From Planctomycetota bacterium (GTDB lineage Bacteria; Planctomycetota; Planctomycetia; Pirellulales; Lacipirellulaceae), in assembly GCA_013286045.1 (NCBI GenBank), contig JABDGM010000002.1, positions 1 through 64,000 of the forward strand: DNA of 64,000 nucleotides. The letters run 5' to 3'. Below are positions 55,310 through 63,002 of this stretch, in pieces. The translations under genes were made by a program, and so were the position numbers. Numbering within the stretch: the stretch's first letter is position 1; each line of letters begins with the position of its first letter. The notes under the pieces were generated by a model. That model did no database searches, had not been told where the DNA came from, and saw only the letters and a program-made list of their open reading frames with translations.

Positions 55310-56230
55310 CTAAGCTATGCCTCCATCCTTCCGTTCATATCGATGAACCATGACTGTGCCAGCAATGGTCTTATTCTCAATAGGTTGACGCCAGCTAAAT
55401 CGGCTTTGAGCGTCAGCGGCAAGATCCTCCGACGGCTTCAACCACCACGAGAAGCTAAAAATCTCCTTGATTCTCTTGGTTATGCTTTTTTCAATAATTG
55501 GCTCAATCCAAAGAACGGTGGATGCGACGTTCGATATTCTCGCAGTGATGTGCTCGAAGGAGCGTTGAAAGGCTTGGACAATAGTCGGCTCCGTGATGCC
55601 ACTCAAATTGCCAACCAATACGAAGTATTCGTTGGCATCAGCATGTGTTGCAAACCATGTGTCGCAGACGCCTGATGTTTGGTTGATCTGCGCAGCATCC
55701 CAATTCAGCGTGGTTACATTTAAGGTGATGCCGTTTCTTTCAAATTCGGGAATGAGAGCGTTGGCAATTGACGAATAAATATCTAGCGCGGTCGGCGATA
55801 CATCAGCGCCTATGACGCCCACTGTGAGCGGAAGCGATGGAAGTTGCCGGTGAGCGCGCGCGGTGGCCAGGACCGCTAAGAGAGAAAGCAGGCTTGCGCC
55901 AGCCCCACAAGGCGCATCCAGTACTGCAATCTTATGGCTCGAAAACGACTGAAATACTTCCACCGGTAGTGAAGCGAAGCTGCTGGCGGGATCAACAAGA
56001 ATGCACACGACCCTACTGCACGAATTGGCAAAGCGGTATTTAAAATGCTTAAGCGTCTCCTGCGGCGTCGGTCCTCCGTGGATCTGTTTTTCGGTCGTAC
56101 CAGCAATTGCTTCTTCCAAGAGTCCGCGACGGGCAAGTTCTGCACGGTAAGCATTCTGTAGGGTGGTCGGAAGATGAAGAAGCGGATGCGGATCTATCAG
56201 TTCGCGGCAATCTATTCTTTGAGTCGTCAT
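55310..56230 (-). CDS. SAM-methyltransferase-like protein, first gene of the RT operon
   Basis: A 306-residue soluble protein. Residues 100-240 look like a class I methyltransferase Rossmann fold: KIAVLDAPCGAGASLLSLLA (motif I with GxGxS-like loop), VIGADVSPTALDIY (acidic residue after strand 2), then YFVLVGNLSGI in the motif IV position. There, NLSG takes the place of the NPPY/DPPY of DNA amino-methylases, so substrate and even activity are uncertain. It begins 59 bases from the edge of a TM0106 fragment, with no obvious Shine-Dalgarno, and ends directly at the start of the RT gene. Tight coupling implies one functional unit. Confidence 0.7.
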   Translation of the reverse strand: MTTQRIDCRELIDPHPLLHLPTTLQNAYRAELARRGLLEEAIAGTTEKQIHGGPTPQETLKHFKYRFANSCSRVVCILVDPASSFASLPVEVFQSFSSHKIAVLDAPCGAGASLLSLLAVLATARAHRQLPSLPLTVGVIGADVSPTALDIYSSIANALIPEFERNGITLNVTTLNWDAAQINQTSGVCDTWFATHADANEYFVLVGNLSGITEPTIVQAFQRSFEHITARISNVASTVLWIEPIIEKSITKRIKEIFSFSWWLKPSEDLAADAQSRFSWRQPIENKTIAGTVMVHRYERKDGGIA

Positions 56231-56319
56231 ACGGCGCTAGCCTAAAGTGTTTCGGAGCCAGTGTAAGAGAAACTATCAATGCAAGTAAACTAGCTGCCGG
56301 TCCAACATCGCAGTTGTCT

Positions 56320-56545
56320 ATGAGCCTGGTCTCTTGTGGCCCGAGCTCGCTCGGCAAGAGACAGCTCGGATCCAATAATCGCGACTGCCTTTCCGCTAGC
56401 CTTTAGGCTTTCAAGGTACGCGGCTTCGTGCTCTGCACCTTGTCGACGCAGAAGCAGTGCGCTTTCTGATGTTTCGTCTTTTTTCAAAGGTTCAGAGAAT
56501 GACTTTAGATCCAAAACGGTCCGAGTGAGCGCAGCCAAGACAGTT
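56320..56545 (-). pseudogene. N-terminal fragment of TM0106-type RecB-like nuclease
   Basis: Inside an open frame (56290-56682), residues matching the start of TM0106-family proteins are seen: RTVLDLKSF, ETSESALLLRRQGAEHEAAYLE and LSLAERARATRD. The family pattern is LLRRxGxEHExAYLxxL. Upstream and downstream parts do not match, and the downstream nuclease and helicase domains are missing. Relic of another nuclease gene, cut off right before the RT operon. Confidence 0.6.
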
Positions 56546-56635
56546 GACGAGGTCTGTCGGTGAGACCAGATAACTCTTGTCGTGTCTTCGTTGCATAGAT
56601 TCCGCCTTCGCCGTATCACGCCAATCGTCACTTCA

Positions 56636-56789
56636 AGTGATTCGTTGCGTTGTGCCTTTACCTGCCTTCGTCGGCCTGTCATCGTCGGGGCTCACGTCAA
56701 GCTGGCTCCGACGAGGATGGGTCGAGGAAGGCAATGCACCCCCGCCTCTGCTAACCTGCCTTTGTTGGTCGGATTCGCTCGGGGCCTCA
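56636..56789. repeat. 153-bp structured repeat, copy 2
   Basis: Same orientation and nearly the same sequence as 46619-46771, including the 10-bp stem and 13-nt loop. It marks the right border of the segment that holds the toxin-antitoxin, DUF4062 and RT-operon genes. A 44-base stretch separates it from the next gene. Confidence 0.8.
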
Positions 56790-56832
56790 TGTATTAGAAA
56801 CTAGAAACGCAACTATTCAGAATACTGTGCGC

Positions 56833-57387
56833 TCATGCGGCCGGTACGTCATCTTTCGGTTCAATTACTTTTTTTGCGGCTAATCTTGCGTATTTAGTAG
56901 CTAGCCAGATCGTCATGAGCGATTCGAACATATCGAACCACGGGTGCTTGTGACCCAACACTTCTTGTCTTGGGCTCGCGTCGTACAGCCGAACAAGTAC
57001 GCCAAAGACGACGATTAGTTCAGTGATCGCCGAAGCCGCAAGCACAAGTTGTCGAAGTTTAACGTGCTTTAAGAATCGCAAGTAACCTTTGGAATAGCGC
57101 TGCACCATACCCACAGCAATCATTATAGATGAGAGAATCGGGATGATTGCCATCCAGGCGAGTACCGCAATCAAAAGCTCGCCATTGGGGGCGCTGCTTG
57201 TGCTAATCATAATTTGAACGACGGTCGGCATCGACAGCAAATTCCGAATGTTGAAGACCACATTCGGTATCACGAGAGCGATGTCGAGGATAAGTTTTCC
57301 GCGTTTTCCTTTCGGCTCACTCAGACAATAGTTGAATATAGCGCAGTAGCCCAAGCACATGCAGAGAACGATCAGCATTAGCGGCAA
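56833..57387 (-). CDS. Four-helix membrane protein of unknown function
   Basis: A 184-residue protein with four predicted membrane helices (LMLIVLCMCLGYCAIFNY, a second near LDIALVIPNVVF, ELLIAVLAWMAIIPILSSIM, and LVLAASAITELIVVFGVLV), an amphipathic C-terminal helix (SLMTIWLATKYARLAAKKV) and a charged tail. No family recognised. It lies between repeat copy 2 and the partition operon on the same strand as parA. A role in plasmid surface or entry exclusion would be speculation. Confidence 0.55.
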   Translation of the reverse strand: MPLMLIVLCMCLGYCAIFNYCLSEPKGKRGKLILDIALVIPNVVFNIRNLLSMPTVVQIMISTSSAPNGELLIAVLAWMAIIPILSSIMIAVGMVQRYSKGYLRFLKHVKLRQLVLAASAITELIVVFGVLVRLYDASPRQEVLGHKHPWFDMFESLMTIWLATKYARLAAKKVIEPKDDVPAA

Positions 57388-57495
57388 TTAACATTTATAG
57401 ACGGTTATCGCAATCGGATAACTTTTAGGAAAAACCAAAATTAGAAATTGCTCAACCCGCGCAAGGCGACGCGATTCTGTTTTTCGATCGTGCAA

Positions 57496-57900
57496 TTACT
57501 CCAAAAAACCTTGCTTCGTTAGCCACTGCGATAAGGCCTCTTCAGCGATCTGCTGTTCGGAAGACATTGCTGCGTGGCGAAGCCGTAGCTCAAGTGAAGC
57601 TCGCTTTAAGGCCTGAGCCGTTCGGTGCTGAAGTCGAATCGTCTTCGGGACCAAAAGCTGGTCGAGGATCTCTTTGGCGTCTGGCTCATTGGCTCGTTCC
57701 CTACGCTTTGAAACCCGCCCTTTTGAATTATTTGACAGCTCTGTTGCTCCCCTTTCTTCAAGGTCGACGATTTGCTCAGCATCGCTCGGTGAATCCTCTT
57801 TCGTAGCTTTTGGCTTTGGCGGCGCCGATTGACCGCCGATGAAAGCAAGCTTCTCGGGGGTCATTTTGATTGCATCTCCTAACGATCTTCTGTCACCCAT
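57496..57900 (-). CDS. Ribbon-helix-helix centromere-binding (ParB/ParG-like) protein
   Basis: A 134-residue protein whose start overlaps the parA stop by 8 bases, so it is the second gene of a partition operon. The N-terminal 75 residues are charged and flexible. The C-terminal 50 form a ribbon-helix-helix: strand LVPKTIRL, helix 1 RTAQALKRASLELRLR and helix 2 SSEQQIAEEALSQWLTK. Small RHH partners of ParA bind repeats near the operon (type Ib segregation) and may also repress it. The flexible N-terminus would stimulate the ParA ATPase. A 35-residue relic of a related gene lies at 46785. Confidence 0.75.
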   Translation of the reverse strand: MGDRRSLGDAIKMTPEKLAFIGGQSAPPKPKATKEDSPSDAEQIVDLEERGATELSNNSKGRVSKRRERANEPDAKEILDQLLVPKTIRLQHRTAQALKRASLELRLRHAAMSSEQQIAEEALSQWLTKQGFLE

Positions 57901-58567
57901 TTGCTAACTTCTGCCTCCTATCGTTTGTCATGTTGTTTACTGTTTCACCCAAGAGTTCTTTGAAAAGTGCATCCATATCTGCCGCAGCTTGCGCCCCTTT
58001 TCGTCCGAAGCGGCTTACGACAGTGCCTTGTTGCGCAACATCCCGGTACGCTTGGAGGTCTCGAATGACACTCGACGCGACCTTAAGTCCGAGTCCCGGT
58101 GCCCCAACTTTTAGCTCCTGACTTATCGTGTCACGAGTCCTCATTTTGTTGAGTACCAGGATTCCATCTGGTCTTCCGCCATTGATCTTTTGAGCATACC
58201 GAAGAACGGCAGTCGCACCCTCAACCGAACGAACATCGAGAATTGAGGGCGAAATCGGGAAAATTGCGAGGTGGGCCAAAATGAGCAAGGTGCGGCTTAG
58301 GTCCTCAAGGCCACCCGGAGCGTCCGCCACGACGAAATCGTGGCTCTGAATCAATTCTTGGGCGGCAGAAAGGCAATTTTCAGGGGTGTCAGCGACCCGA
58401 ACGGTGATTTGAGGTTCTACCTCGGCGATCCATTGCGAACTCGAACGCTGTTTGTCGGTATCGAGTAACGCCGTTGGAAACCCGCAATCGTAGAGCGACA
58501 CGGCGATGTGAACGGCGATAGTGCTTTTGCCGACTCCCCCCTTCGAATTTGCGGTCACGATCAACAT
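57893..58567 (-). CDS. parA: ParA-family partition ATPase
   Basis: A 224-residue Walker-type ATPase: MLIVTANSKGGVGKSTIA with the deviant Walker A lysine, LLDTDKQRSSSQW (Walker A' Asp), DFVVADAPGG (Walker B) and a conserved helix with QAYRDVAQQG. The short length without an N-terminal DNA-binding domain is typical of type Ib plasmid ParA. It is transcribed away from the replication origin, with the RHH gene overlapping its 3' end. It moves plasmid copies apart by nucleoid-bound gradients together with the centromere-binding partner. Confidence 0.9.
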   Translation of the reverse strand: MLIVTANSKGGVGKSTIAVHIAVSLYDCGFPTALLDTDKQRSSSQWIAEVEPQITVRVADTPENCLSAAQELIQSHDFVVADAPGGLEDLSRTLLILAHLAIFPISPSILDVRSVEGATAVLRYAQKINGGRPDGILVLNKMRTRDTISQELKVGAPGLGLKVASSVIRDLQAYRDVAQQGTVVSRFGRKGAQAAADMDALFKELLGETVNNMTNDRRQKLANG

Positions 58568-58592
58568 ACGCGGAAGCTAGCGCGAATGCTGG

Positions 58593-58760
58593 CTTTCTGA
58601 CAAGCATGTTTTTTTACTGTGCAGCAGGATTGCTGACTGGCTTACTTTCTTACTTGCTGCCTTTCTGGTTTGTCTGTCAGTAAGCAGGACGGTTTGCCGG
58701 TCGGATGCGCAGCAAACTTGCCGCGTCGTCGGCATGAAAGCTGGTTTGCTGACAAGCTTG
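58593..58760. repeat. Degenerate direct repeats upstream of parA, probable centromere/operator
   Basis: Copies of a TTGCTGACAAGC-like unit occur at 58593-58608, 58628-58645 (TTGCTGACTGGC) and 58744-58760, with weaker relatives at 58692-58704 and several TTGCTT/CTTGCTG tracts between. They lie right in front of parA, where type Ib systems keep the sites bound by the RHH protein. Function is inferred from position. Confidence 0.5.
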
Positions 58761-58811
58761 CTTGCTTGTTTCCATTCCGGCCAAAGCTGAACGTGTAGGT
58801 GGAGCCCTTAG

Positions 58812-59104
58812 AGGGAACGAGAACAGACAACTGATGAAGCGGTACGGTGAAACGAAGCAGGAAAGAAGGCGTGCCACTATACACCTACAGTGAAACGAGA
58901 CAGAGGTAACTGCACCATGGCGATTGTGCTCAAGACGCGAGACGGAAAAGGTTACGGTGAAACGAGACAGATGGGACAGGTGAAACGAGACAGGGATGGC
59001 CCCTTGCTTAGAGGGAACTGAGACAGCGAGGTACTGTGAAATGAAGCAGGATGAGCGGGGAAATGAGGCAGCGAAGTAAAGGTCTCTACGGTGAAATGAG
59101 ACAG
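58812..59104 (+). repeat. oriV: Iteron array, putative plasmid origin of replication
   Basis: Eight clear 15-bp direct repeats of consensus GGTGAAAYGARRCAG: 58846-58860, 58889-58903, 58956-58970, 58979-58993, 59012-59026, 59035-59049, 59057-59071 and 59090-59104; a ninth, poorer one is at 58812-58826. Spacing varies from 22 to 67 bases, several intervals being about two helical turns. The last copy ends 42 bases before the earliest possible rep start. Iterons in front of an RPA/RepA gene bind the initiator and set copy number. No convincing DnaA box was seen. Confidence 0.8.
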
Positions 59105-59146
59105 AGAAATCGCGCGTAAGGCCTCGATAGAAAAAGGCTTTTCGGA

Positions 59147-60661
59147 GTGCAACTCTTGTGTAATAACTTTAAAGAACTTGCAACAACAGAGAGCGTGTTG
59201 GTGCATTTTTCTAAAAAAGTAATGAGCGAAGAATTAGCAACAGAACTCCCCCCAGTTAAGCACAGTACGCCACAGCCTTTCAACTTTGACGATGGTCGAG
59301 ATGAACTGAACTTGGCAGAGTTTCCGCTAGCAGCAATTGCTGATCGCGTTCCCGACAATCAAAAAACACTTGTGTTCGAAGATCATATTTTCGACTCTGG
59401 CAAATCGGAAATGATAAAGCGTCGACTGACGATCTCAGCCTCCGACAAATTTGGATTGCCGACCTCCCTTGATGACGAGGTGATCTTAGGGCTGATTCAA
59501 CTCACGAAGCAGTATCGTTTTACTGAGCGTAAAGTGAACTTCAGTCGCTACCAACTGATTCAAGTACTGGGGTGGCGACACGAAGGGCATAGTTATGAGC
59601 GGCTCGAAAAATCACTGAAGCGCTGGTTGGGGGTGACACTCTATTACGACAAGGCGTGGTGGGACAAAGACGAGCAAAGTTGGGTCGACGAAAACTTTCA
59701 CATACTGGAGCAAGTGACTCTCTATGATCAAGAGCGGCGACTGAAGCGATTGCGAAGCAGCAATTCCGAACCACCATTGTCTTCGTTCACTTGGAACGAA
59801 GTCGTGTTTCGCAGCTTCAAGTCTGGGTACCTGAAAGCAATCGATCTCGGCGTCTATCGACAGCTTAAGCACGCGGCTGCTAAGCGCATGTACCGATTTC
59901 TGGACAAACGGTTTTACCATACTCCGCGCTGGGAATTTGATCTCACGGAATTTGCATGTGAGCATATTGGACTCAGTCGTAACTACGATGTTGGTCAACT
60001 CAAAAGACGACTGAAAGCTGCGATTGCCGAACTGGAGTCGGTCGGTTTCTTGGAAGCTCTTTCTCCTGCGCAGCGGTACGTGAGAATTTGTCGCGGTCAG
60101 TGGAAAATTGTTTTTGTTAAAAAAGCAGTTCCACAAATCGAGCAGCCGAGCCGAGAGGCCGCTTCACTCATCAATCAACTCATTGACCGCGGCGTTACGC
60201 CGTCGGTGGCAACTGAACTCGTACGTGACTATCCGCAAGAGTTAATCGCAATGCAAATGGAAGTGCTCGATCGTTTGCGACAAGCGAAGGAGCGAGAACC
60301 GATGCGAAACCCAGCCGGGTACCTGGTCGAGTCGATTCGAAAAGGTTACGTTCCATCCAATAAGTTACGTCCGAAGAAAGTTGCTGCGACGCCCGCTGCG
60401 GAAGCGAAGATCGACACTCCGCCAAAGAAAACTCCAGTCGAACAACAGATAGATGCTTACCTGTCGTCACTCAGCAAAGAGGAAATTGATGCGCTTGAGC
60501 AGACTGCGCTTGAAAGTGCCGAAGCTACGCTCTCGGAAGGCTATCATCGCTCGAAGCGAGCGGGCGGGCCTGCCTTCGCAATGTATCGGCGGATGATTCT
60601 GGAACGGGAGATTTCACGAAGGCTTTCTTCGGAAACCATTCTCAAAACGTGCGCAGCTTAG
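59147..60661 (+). CDS. repA: Replication initiator protein A (RPA/RepA family)
   Basis: Initiator of plasmid replication that binds the upstream iterons. The N-terminal RPA domain is clear: GRDELNLAEFPLAAIADRVPD, then LTISASDKFGLPTSLDDEVILGL in pattern, FSRYQLIQVLGWRHEG (winged-helix recognition part), LKRWLGVTLYYDKAWWD and FTWNEVVFRSFKSGYLKAID. A second winged-helix region follows with YRFLDKRFYHTPRWEFDL, and a helical C-terminal 150 residues. The start is uncertain: GTG 59147 is the first, but ATG 59222 (MSEELATELP) leaves a more usual N-terminus; neither has a strong Shine-Dalgarno. 504 residues from the first start. Confidence 0.88.
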   Translation: MQLLCNNFKELATTESVLVHFSKKVMSEELATELPPVKHSTPQPFNFDDGRDELNLAEFPLAAIADRVPDNQKTLVFEDHIFDSGKSEMIKRRLTISASDKFGLPTSLDDEVILGLIQLTKQYRFTERKVNFSRYQLIQVLGWRHEGHSYERLEKSLKRWLGVTLYYDKAWWDKDEQSWVDENFHILEQVTLYDQERRLKRLRSSNSEPPLSSFTWNEVVFRSFKSGYLKAIDLGVYRQLKHAAAKRMYRFLDKRFYHTPRWEFDLTEFACEHIGLSRNYDVGQLKRRLKAAIAELESVGFLEALSPAQRYVRICRGQWKIVFVKKAVPQIEQPSREAASLINQLIDRGVTPSVATELVRDYPQELIAMQMEVLDRLRQAKEREPMRNPAGYLVESIRKGYVPSNKLRPKKVAATPAAEAKIDTPPKKTPVEQQIDAYLSSLSKEEIDALEQTALESAEATLSEGYHRSKRAGGPAFAMYRRMILEREISRRLSSETILKTCAA

Positions 60662-60666
60662 AGTGA

Positions 60667-61296
60667 CTAGAAGGTCACGGACTCTGGACGCTCAGGCGTT
60701 CTTAATTCGTTAAGAACATCTATTACGGAGGAACGAATAAATGAAGACGGACGAAGCTCTGGTAAGGGCACATTTCTAGCCGCGTCTAAATCGACATCGC
60801 TTTGCGTCATTAGACCGCCAAATCGCAAAGTCAGTCCCAAGAAATCGTGGTAGCATAGTCTTTCAGTGCAGTCGTCTTCCAAAGAAGATACGAGGCCTTT
60901 TGCCAGATCGTTACACTCGCGTGAAAAGTCAGCGAAGTTTTGTACGTAGCGCATCCGCAAGCCGCCGCCGACTTTGCCGCCAAAGCCGCTGGATATTTCG
61001 GGAATCGATAGGGCTGAGGCATCGCGAATGTCTAGGATTTCTTGAAGCGTGTAATCGCAGCGCCGGATACACTTAGCAAAGTTGACAGGTGCTTCGACAT
61101 GGCCACTGGAATACAAATGCCGATTCTGGCCTAGAACGTGGATCGCATTTAGCATATTTGCAGCCGTGAGGTTTTGAGAGAACAGCGATATCGCGTCGTC
61201 GATTTCTTGAACTCGTCCGTTAATATAGGGTGTTACTGGCCCTGTTGTTGGTTCGGGATTGTTCCAAGGCTGGATTCTCTCACTTATCTGCTGCAT
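60667..61296 (-). CDS. Hypothetical protein convergent with repA
   Basis: A 209-residue soluble protein, mostly helical, with one Gly-rich loop (EISSGFGGKVGGGLRMRY) and two Cys/His-containing patches (NFAKCIRRCDYTLQEIL, CTERLCYHDF). No family recognised. The stop is 5 bases from the repA stop on the opposite strand, so the two transcripts converge. It may be a plasmid maintenance gene; no evidence beyond position. Confidence 0.5.
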   Translation of the reverse strand: MQQISERIQPWNNPEPTTGPVTPYINGRVQEIDDAISLFSQNLTAANMLNAIHVLGQNRHLYSSGHVEAPVNFAKCIRRCDYTLQEILDIRDASALSIPEISSGFGGKVGGGLRMRYVQNFADFSRECNDLAKGLVSSLEDDCTERLCYHDFLGLTLRFGGLMTQSDVDLDAARNVPLPELRPSSFIRSSVIDVLNELRTPERPESVTF

Positions 61297-61485
61297 AGAC
61301 CTCCTGAAGCATCTTCAATCGCGCTCTTCGCAAGATATCACGATTCAATGCGGCTAAGCAAATTGGTCAGCCGACCGTATGGAATTAAGTGAGCGCCGCC
61401 GTTTTCTCGATTCGGTCGCAAAGCCCCGATCCCTGCTCGCTACAATGTCGTTTAGTTAGCATCCGCCACTTCGGGGCAGCATTAC

Positions 61486-62496
61486 ATGCACACGCAATCG
61501 AAGCCACCACTCGGTTCCTTAGACGTGCCGGGCAACTGGATTTGGGATAGTTCCGTCGTCGAGCACAACGGCGTTCTCTATCGATATGCGTTAAGCGCTA
61601 GTAAGAAATGGTCTCGCGATGAGCGGCACGATCATGCGGAATTGCGATTGGCAACTTTAGGCGCGCGCGATGCTACTTGGCAGGACAAGGGGATCGTGAT
61701 AGAGGCCGAACAAGACGCCGAGTGGCCCAACCTTGTGATCTGGACCAGTAACGCAATCGTTCGACTTACGGAAGATGGAGCTTTCGAATTCGTTTTGGCG
61801 ATAACCGGACGTAATATCGACGATGGATACCTACAAAGAATCGGAATCGCTAAATCAATGAACGGTGTGAAGTTTACGCCACCCAAAATGGTGCTTGCAC
61901 CGGAGGGCCCGAACGTCGCTGAACGGGGCTACGATGTGACCGACCTCAATCCGTCCAAAGAAGTCATCATGGCGTGGCGAGATCCGTATCTGTTTCTTGA
62001 TCCTAACGACGAACGGTGGCATCTCTTCTTTGCTGCGAAACCGCTGAATCCGAATCCGCTCGGACCGGTCGGAACTGTCGGCCATGCCGTAGCCAGTGAC
62101 TCGACGCTCGAAGTTTGGGAACTTTTACAGCCGTTGGACCTGCCGCAACATTATCACCAACTTGAAGTTCCCTCGGTTATCTATAGGGGCGGAGAATACT
62201 TCCTGTTTGTCTCCACACAGAATAATCCGTTGATGAAAACAAACTTCGATAAAGAGGCTGCGTTTCGCGCTTATCGAGCGGACTCGATCACTGGAAAATG
62301 GAAGTCGATTTACGAAGGCTCGGACCTTGTTCACAACCACAAAATCTATGCTCCCACTATCTTTCAACGAGAAGATGGGAGTTTTTGGGCGGTAGCATTT
62401 TACTCCGAAGACACTCCTTGGCACATCATCGGTACGCCGATAGTGCCACTTCAGTGGCACGATAACTCTCCTAGGTTGCAATTCGTGGTCGAATAG
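61486..62496 (+). CDS. Five-bladed beta-propeller glycosidase (GH32/43/68-like)
   Basis: A 336-residue protein without a clear signal peptide. The layout matches GH32/GH43/GH68 clan propellers: GNWIWDSSVVEHNGVLYRYAL at the start (nucleophile-type Asp in WIWD), IMAWRDPYLFLD (the transition-state RDP) and HQLEVPSVIYRGGEYFLF (acid/base Glu). Sequence nearest to the levansucrase/fructosidase-like group in pattern (SVVEHNGVLYRYALSA), but a GH43 glycosidase is possible. Normal single-domain length. It is the only carbohydrate gene on this part of the replicon and stands between repA and the structured RNA region. Confidence 0.75.
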   Translation: MHTQSKPPLGSLDVPGNWIWDSSVVEHNGVLYRYALSASKKWSRDERHDHAELRLATLGARDATWQDKGIVIEAEQDAEWPNLVIWTSNAIVRLTEDGAFEFVLAITGRNIDDGYLQRIGIAKSMNGVKFTPPKMVLAPEGPNVAERGYDVTDLNPSKEVIMAWRDPYLFLDPNDERWHLFFAAKPLNPNPLGPVGTVGHAVASDSTLEVWELLQPLDLPQHYHQLEVPSVIYRGGEYFLFVSTQNNPLMKTNFDKEAAFRAYRADSITGKWKSIYEGSDLVHNHKIYAPTIFQREDGSFWAVAFYSEDTPWHIIGTPIVPLQWHDNSPRLQFVVE

Positions 62497-62716
62497 TTGT
62501 GATTCAACCAGGTCTCAAGCGGCGCCGTTTGCTTAGCGCGAAACGGCCGTGCTATAAGGATGTTTAGAGAGACACAGGATAGGTCTTTTGACTGTCGATG
62601 ATCGTAAAACGCTTTGACAAGTTCCGTCCGTTTGGGAGTGCTCGCCCACGTAGCTTGGCCGCCAGCCACGCGAAAGGGGACGGGGTTTACCGCCCGTCAT
62701 GAGTGCTTGCCACGTA
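62497..62716. other. Non-coding stretch before the structured region
   Basis: No gene. The last 90 bases (from about 62626) change in character to GC-rich, self-complementary sequence that leads into the domain-V-like hairpin at 62717. Confidence 0.4.
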
Positions 62717-62752
62717 GAGCCGGATGCGCCTTACAGGTGCTTGTCCGTGCTC
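62717..62752 (+). ncRNA. Group II intron domain V-like hairpin
   Basis: GAGCCGGA pairs with TCCG-T-GCTC (one bulged T), then a T/TTG internal bulge, then GCGCC pairs with GGTGC around a TTACA loop. This is the architecture of group II intron domain V: AGC triad at the base, 8-bp lower stem, asymmetric bulge, 5-bp upper stem. The usual domain is 34 nt with a GNRA loop; this one is 36 nt with a 5-nt loop. GAAGGAGG follows, as is common before domain VI. The upstream 1 kb is a glycosidase gene, so no complete intron can precede it: a 3' relic or part of another RNA. Confidence 0.45.
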
Positions 62753-63002
62753 GAAGGAGGCTGTTCAGAGTAATCCTGCAAGTCACCGAGCTGCCTTTGT
62801 ATGGCAGATCGAGTAACGCAGAGTAATCCTGAGCTTCTATCCTATAGAGATACTTTTCATTTTTTCTCGCCCGAATGGGGGCGATGCGGAAATAGTCACT
62901 CATAAGTTCTTGAGTGACCCGTCAGTTTTCAAAGTTGGTGATGTTGCGGCAATCGTCGCAGCGTAATCCACACACGGGGTTCGCTTCCTGTTTTCAAGGG
63001 GC
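62753..63002 (+). other. Structured spacer with hairpins and a 13-bp direct repeat
   Basis: Contains CAGAGTAATCCTG twice (62766-62778 and 62819-62831), a small hairpin between them (CTGCC...GGCAG), a hairpin at 62867-62884 (TCGCCC/GGGCGA) and a perfect 8-bp stem at 62895-62918 (GTCACTCA/TGAGTGAC). No reading frame looks coding. Confidence 0.5.

Noticed and set aside
58812-59104. CRISPR array
   Set aside because: Repeats are 15 bp, degenerate, with irregular short spacers and lie before a rep gene: iterons, not CRISPR.
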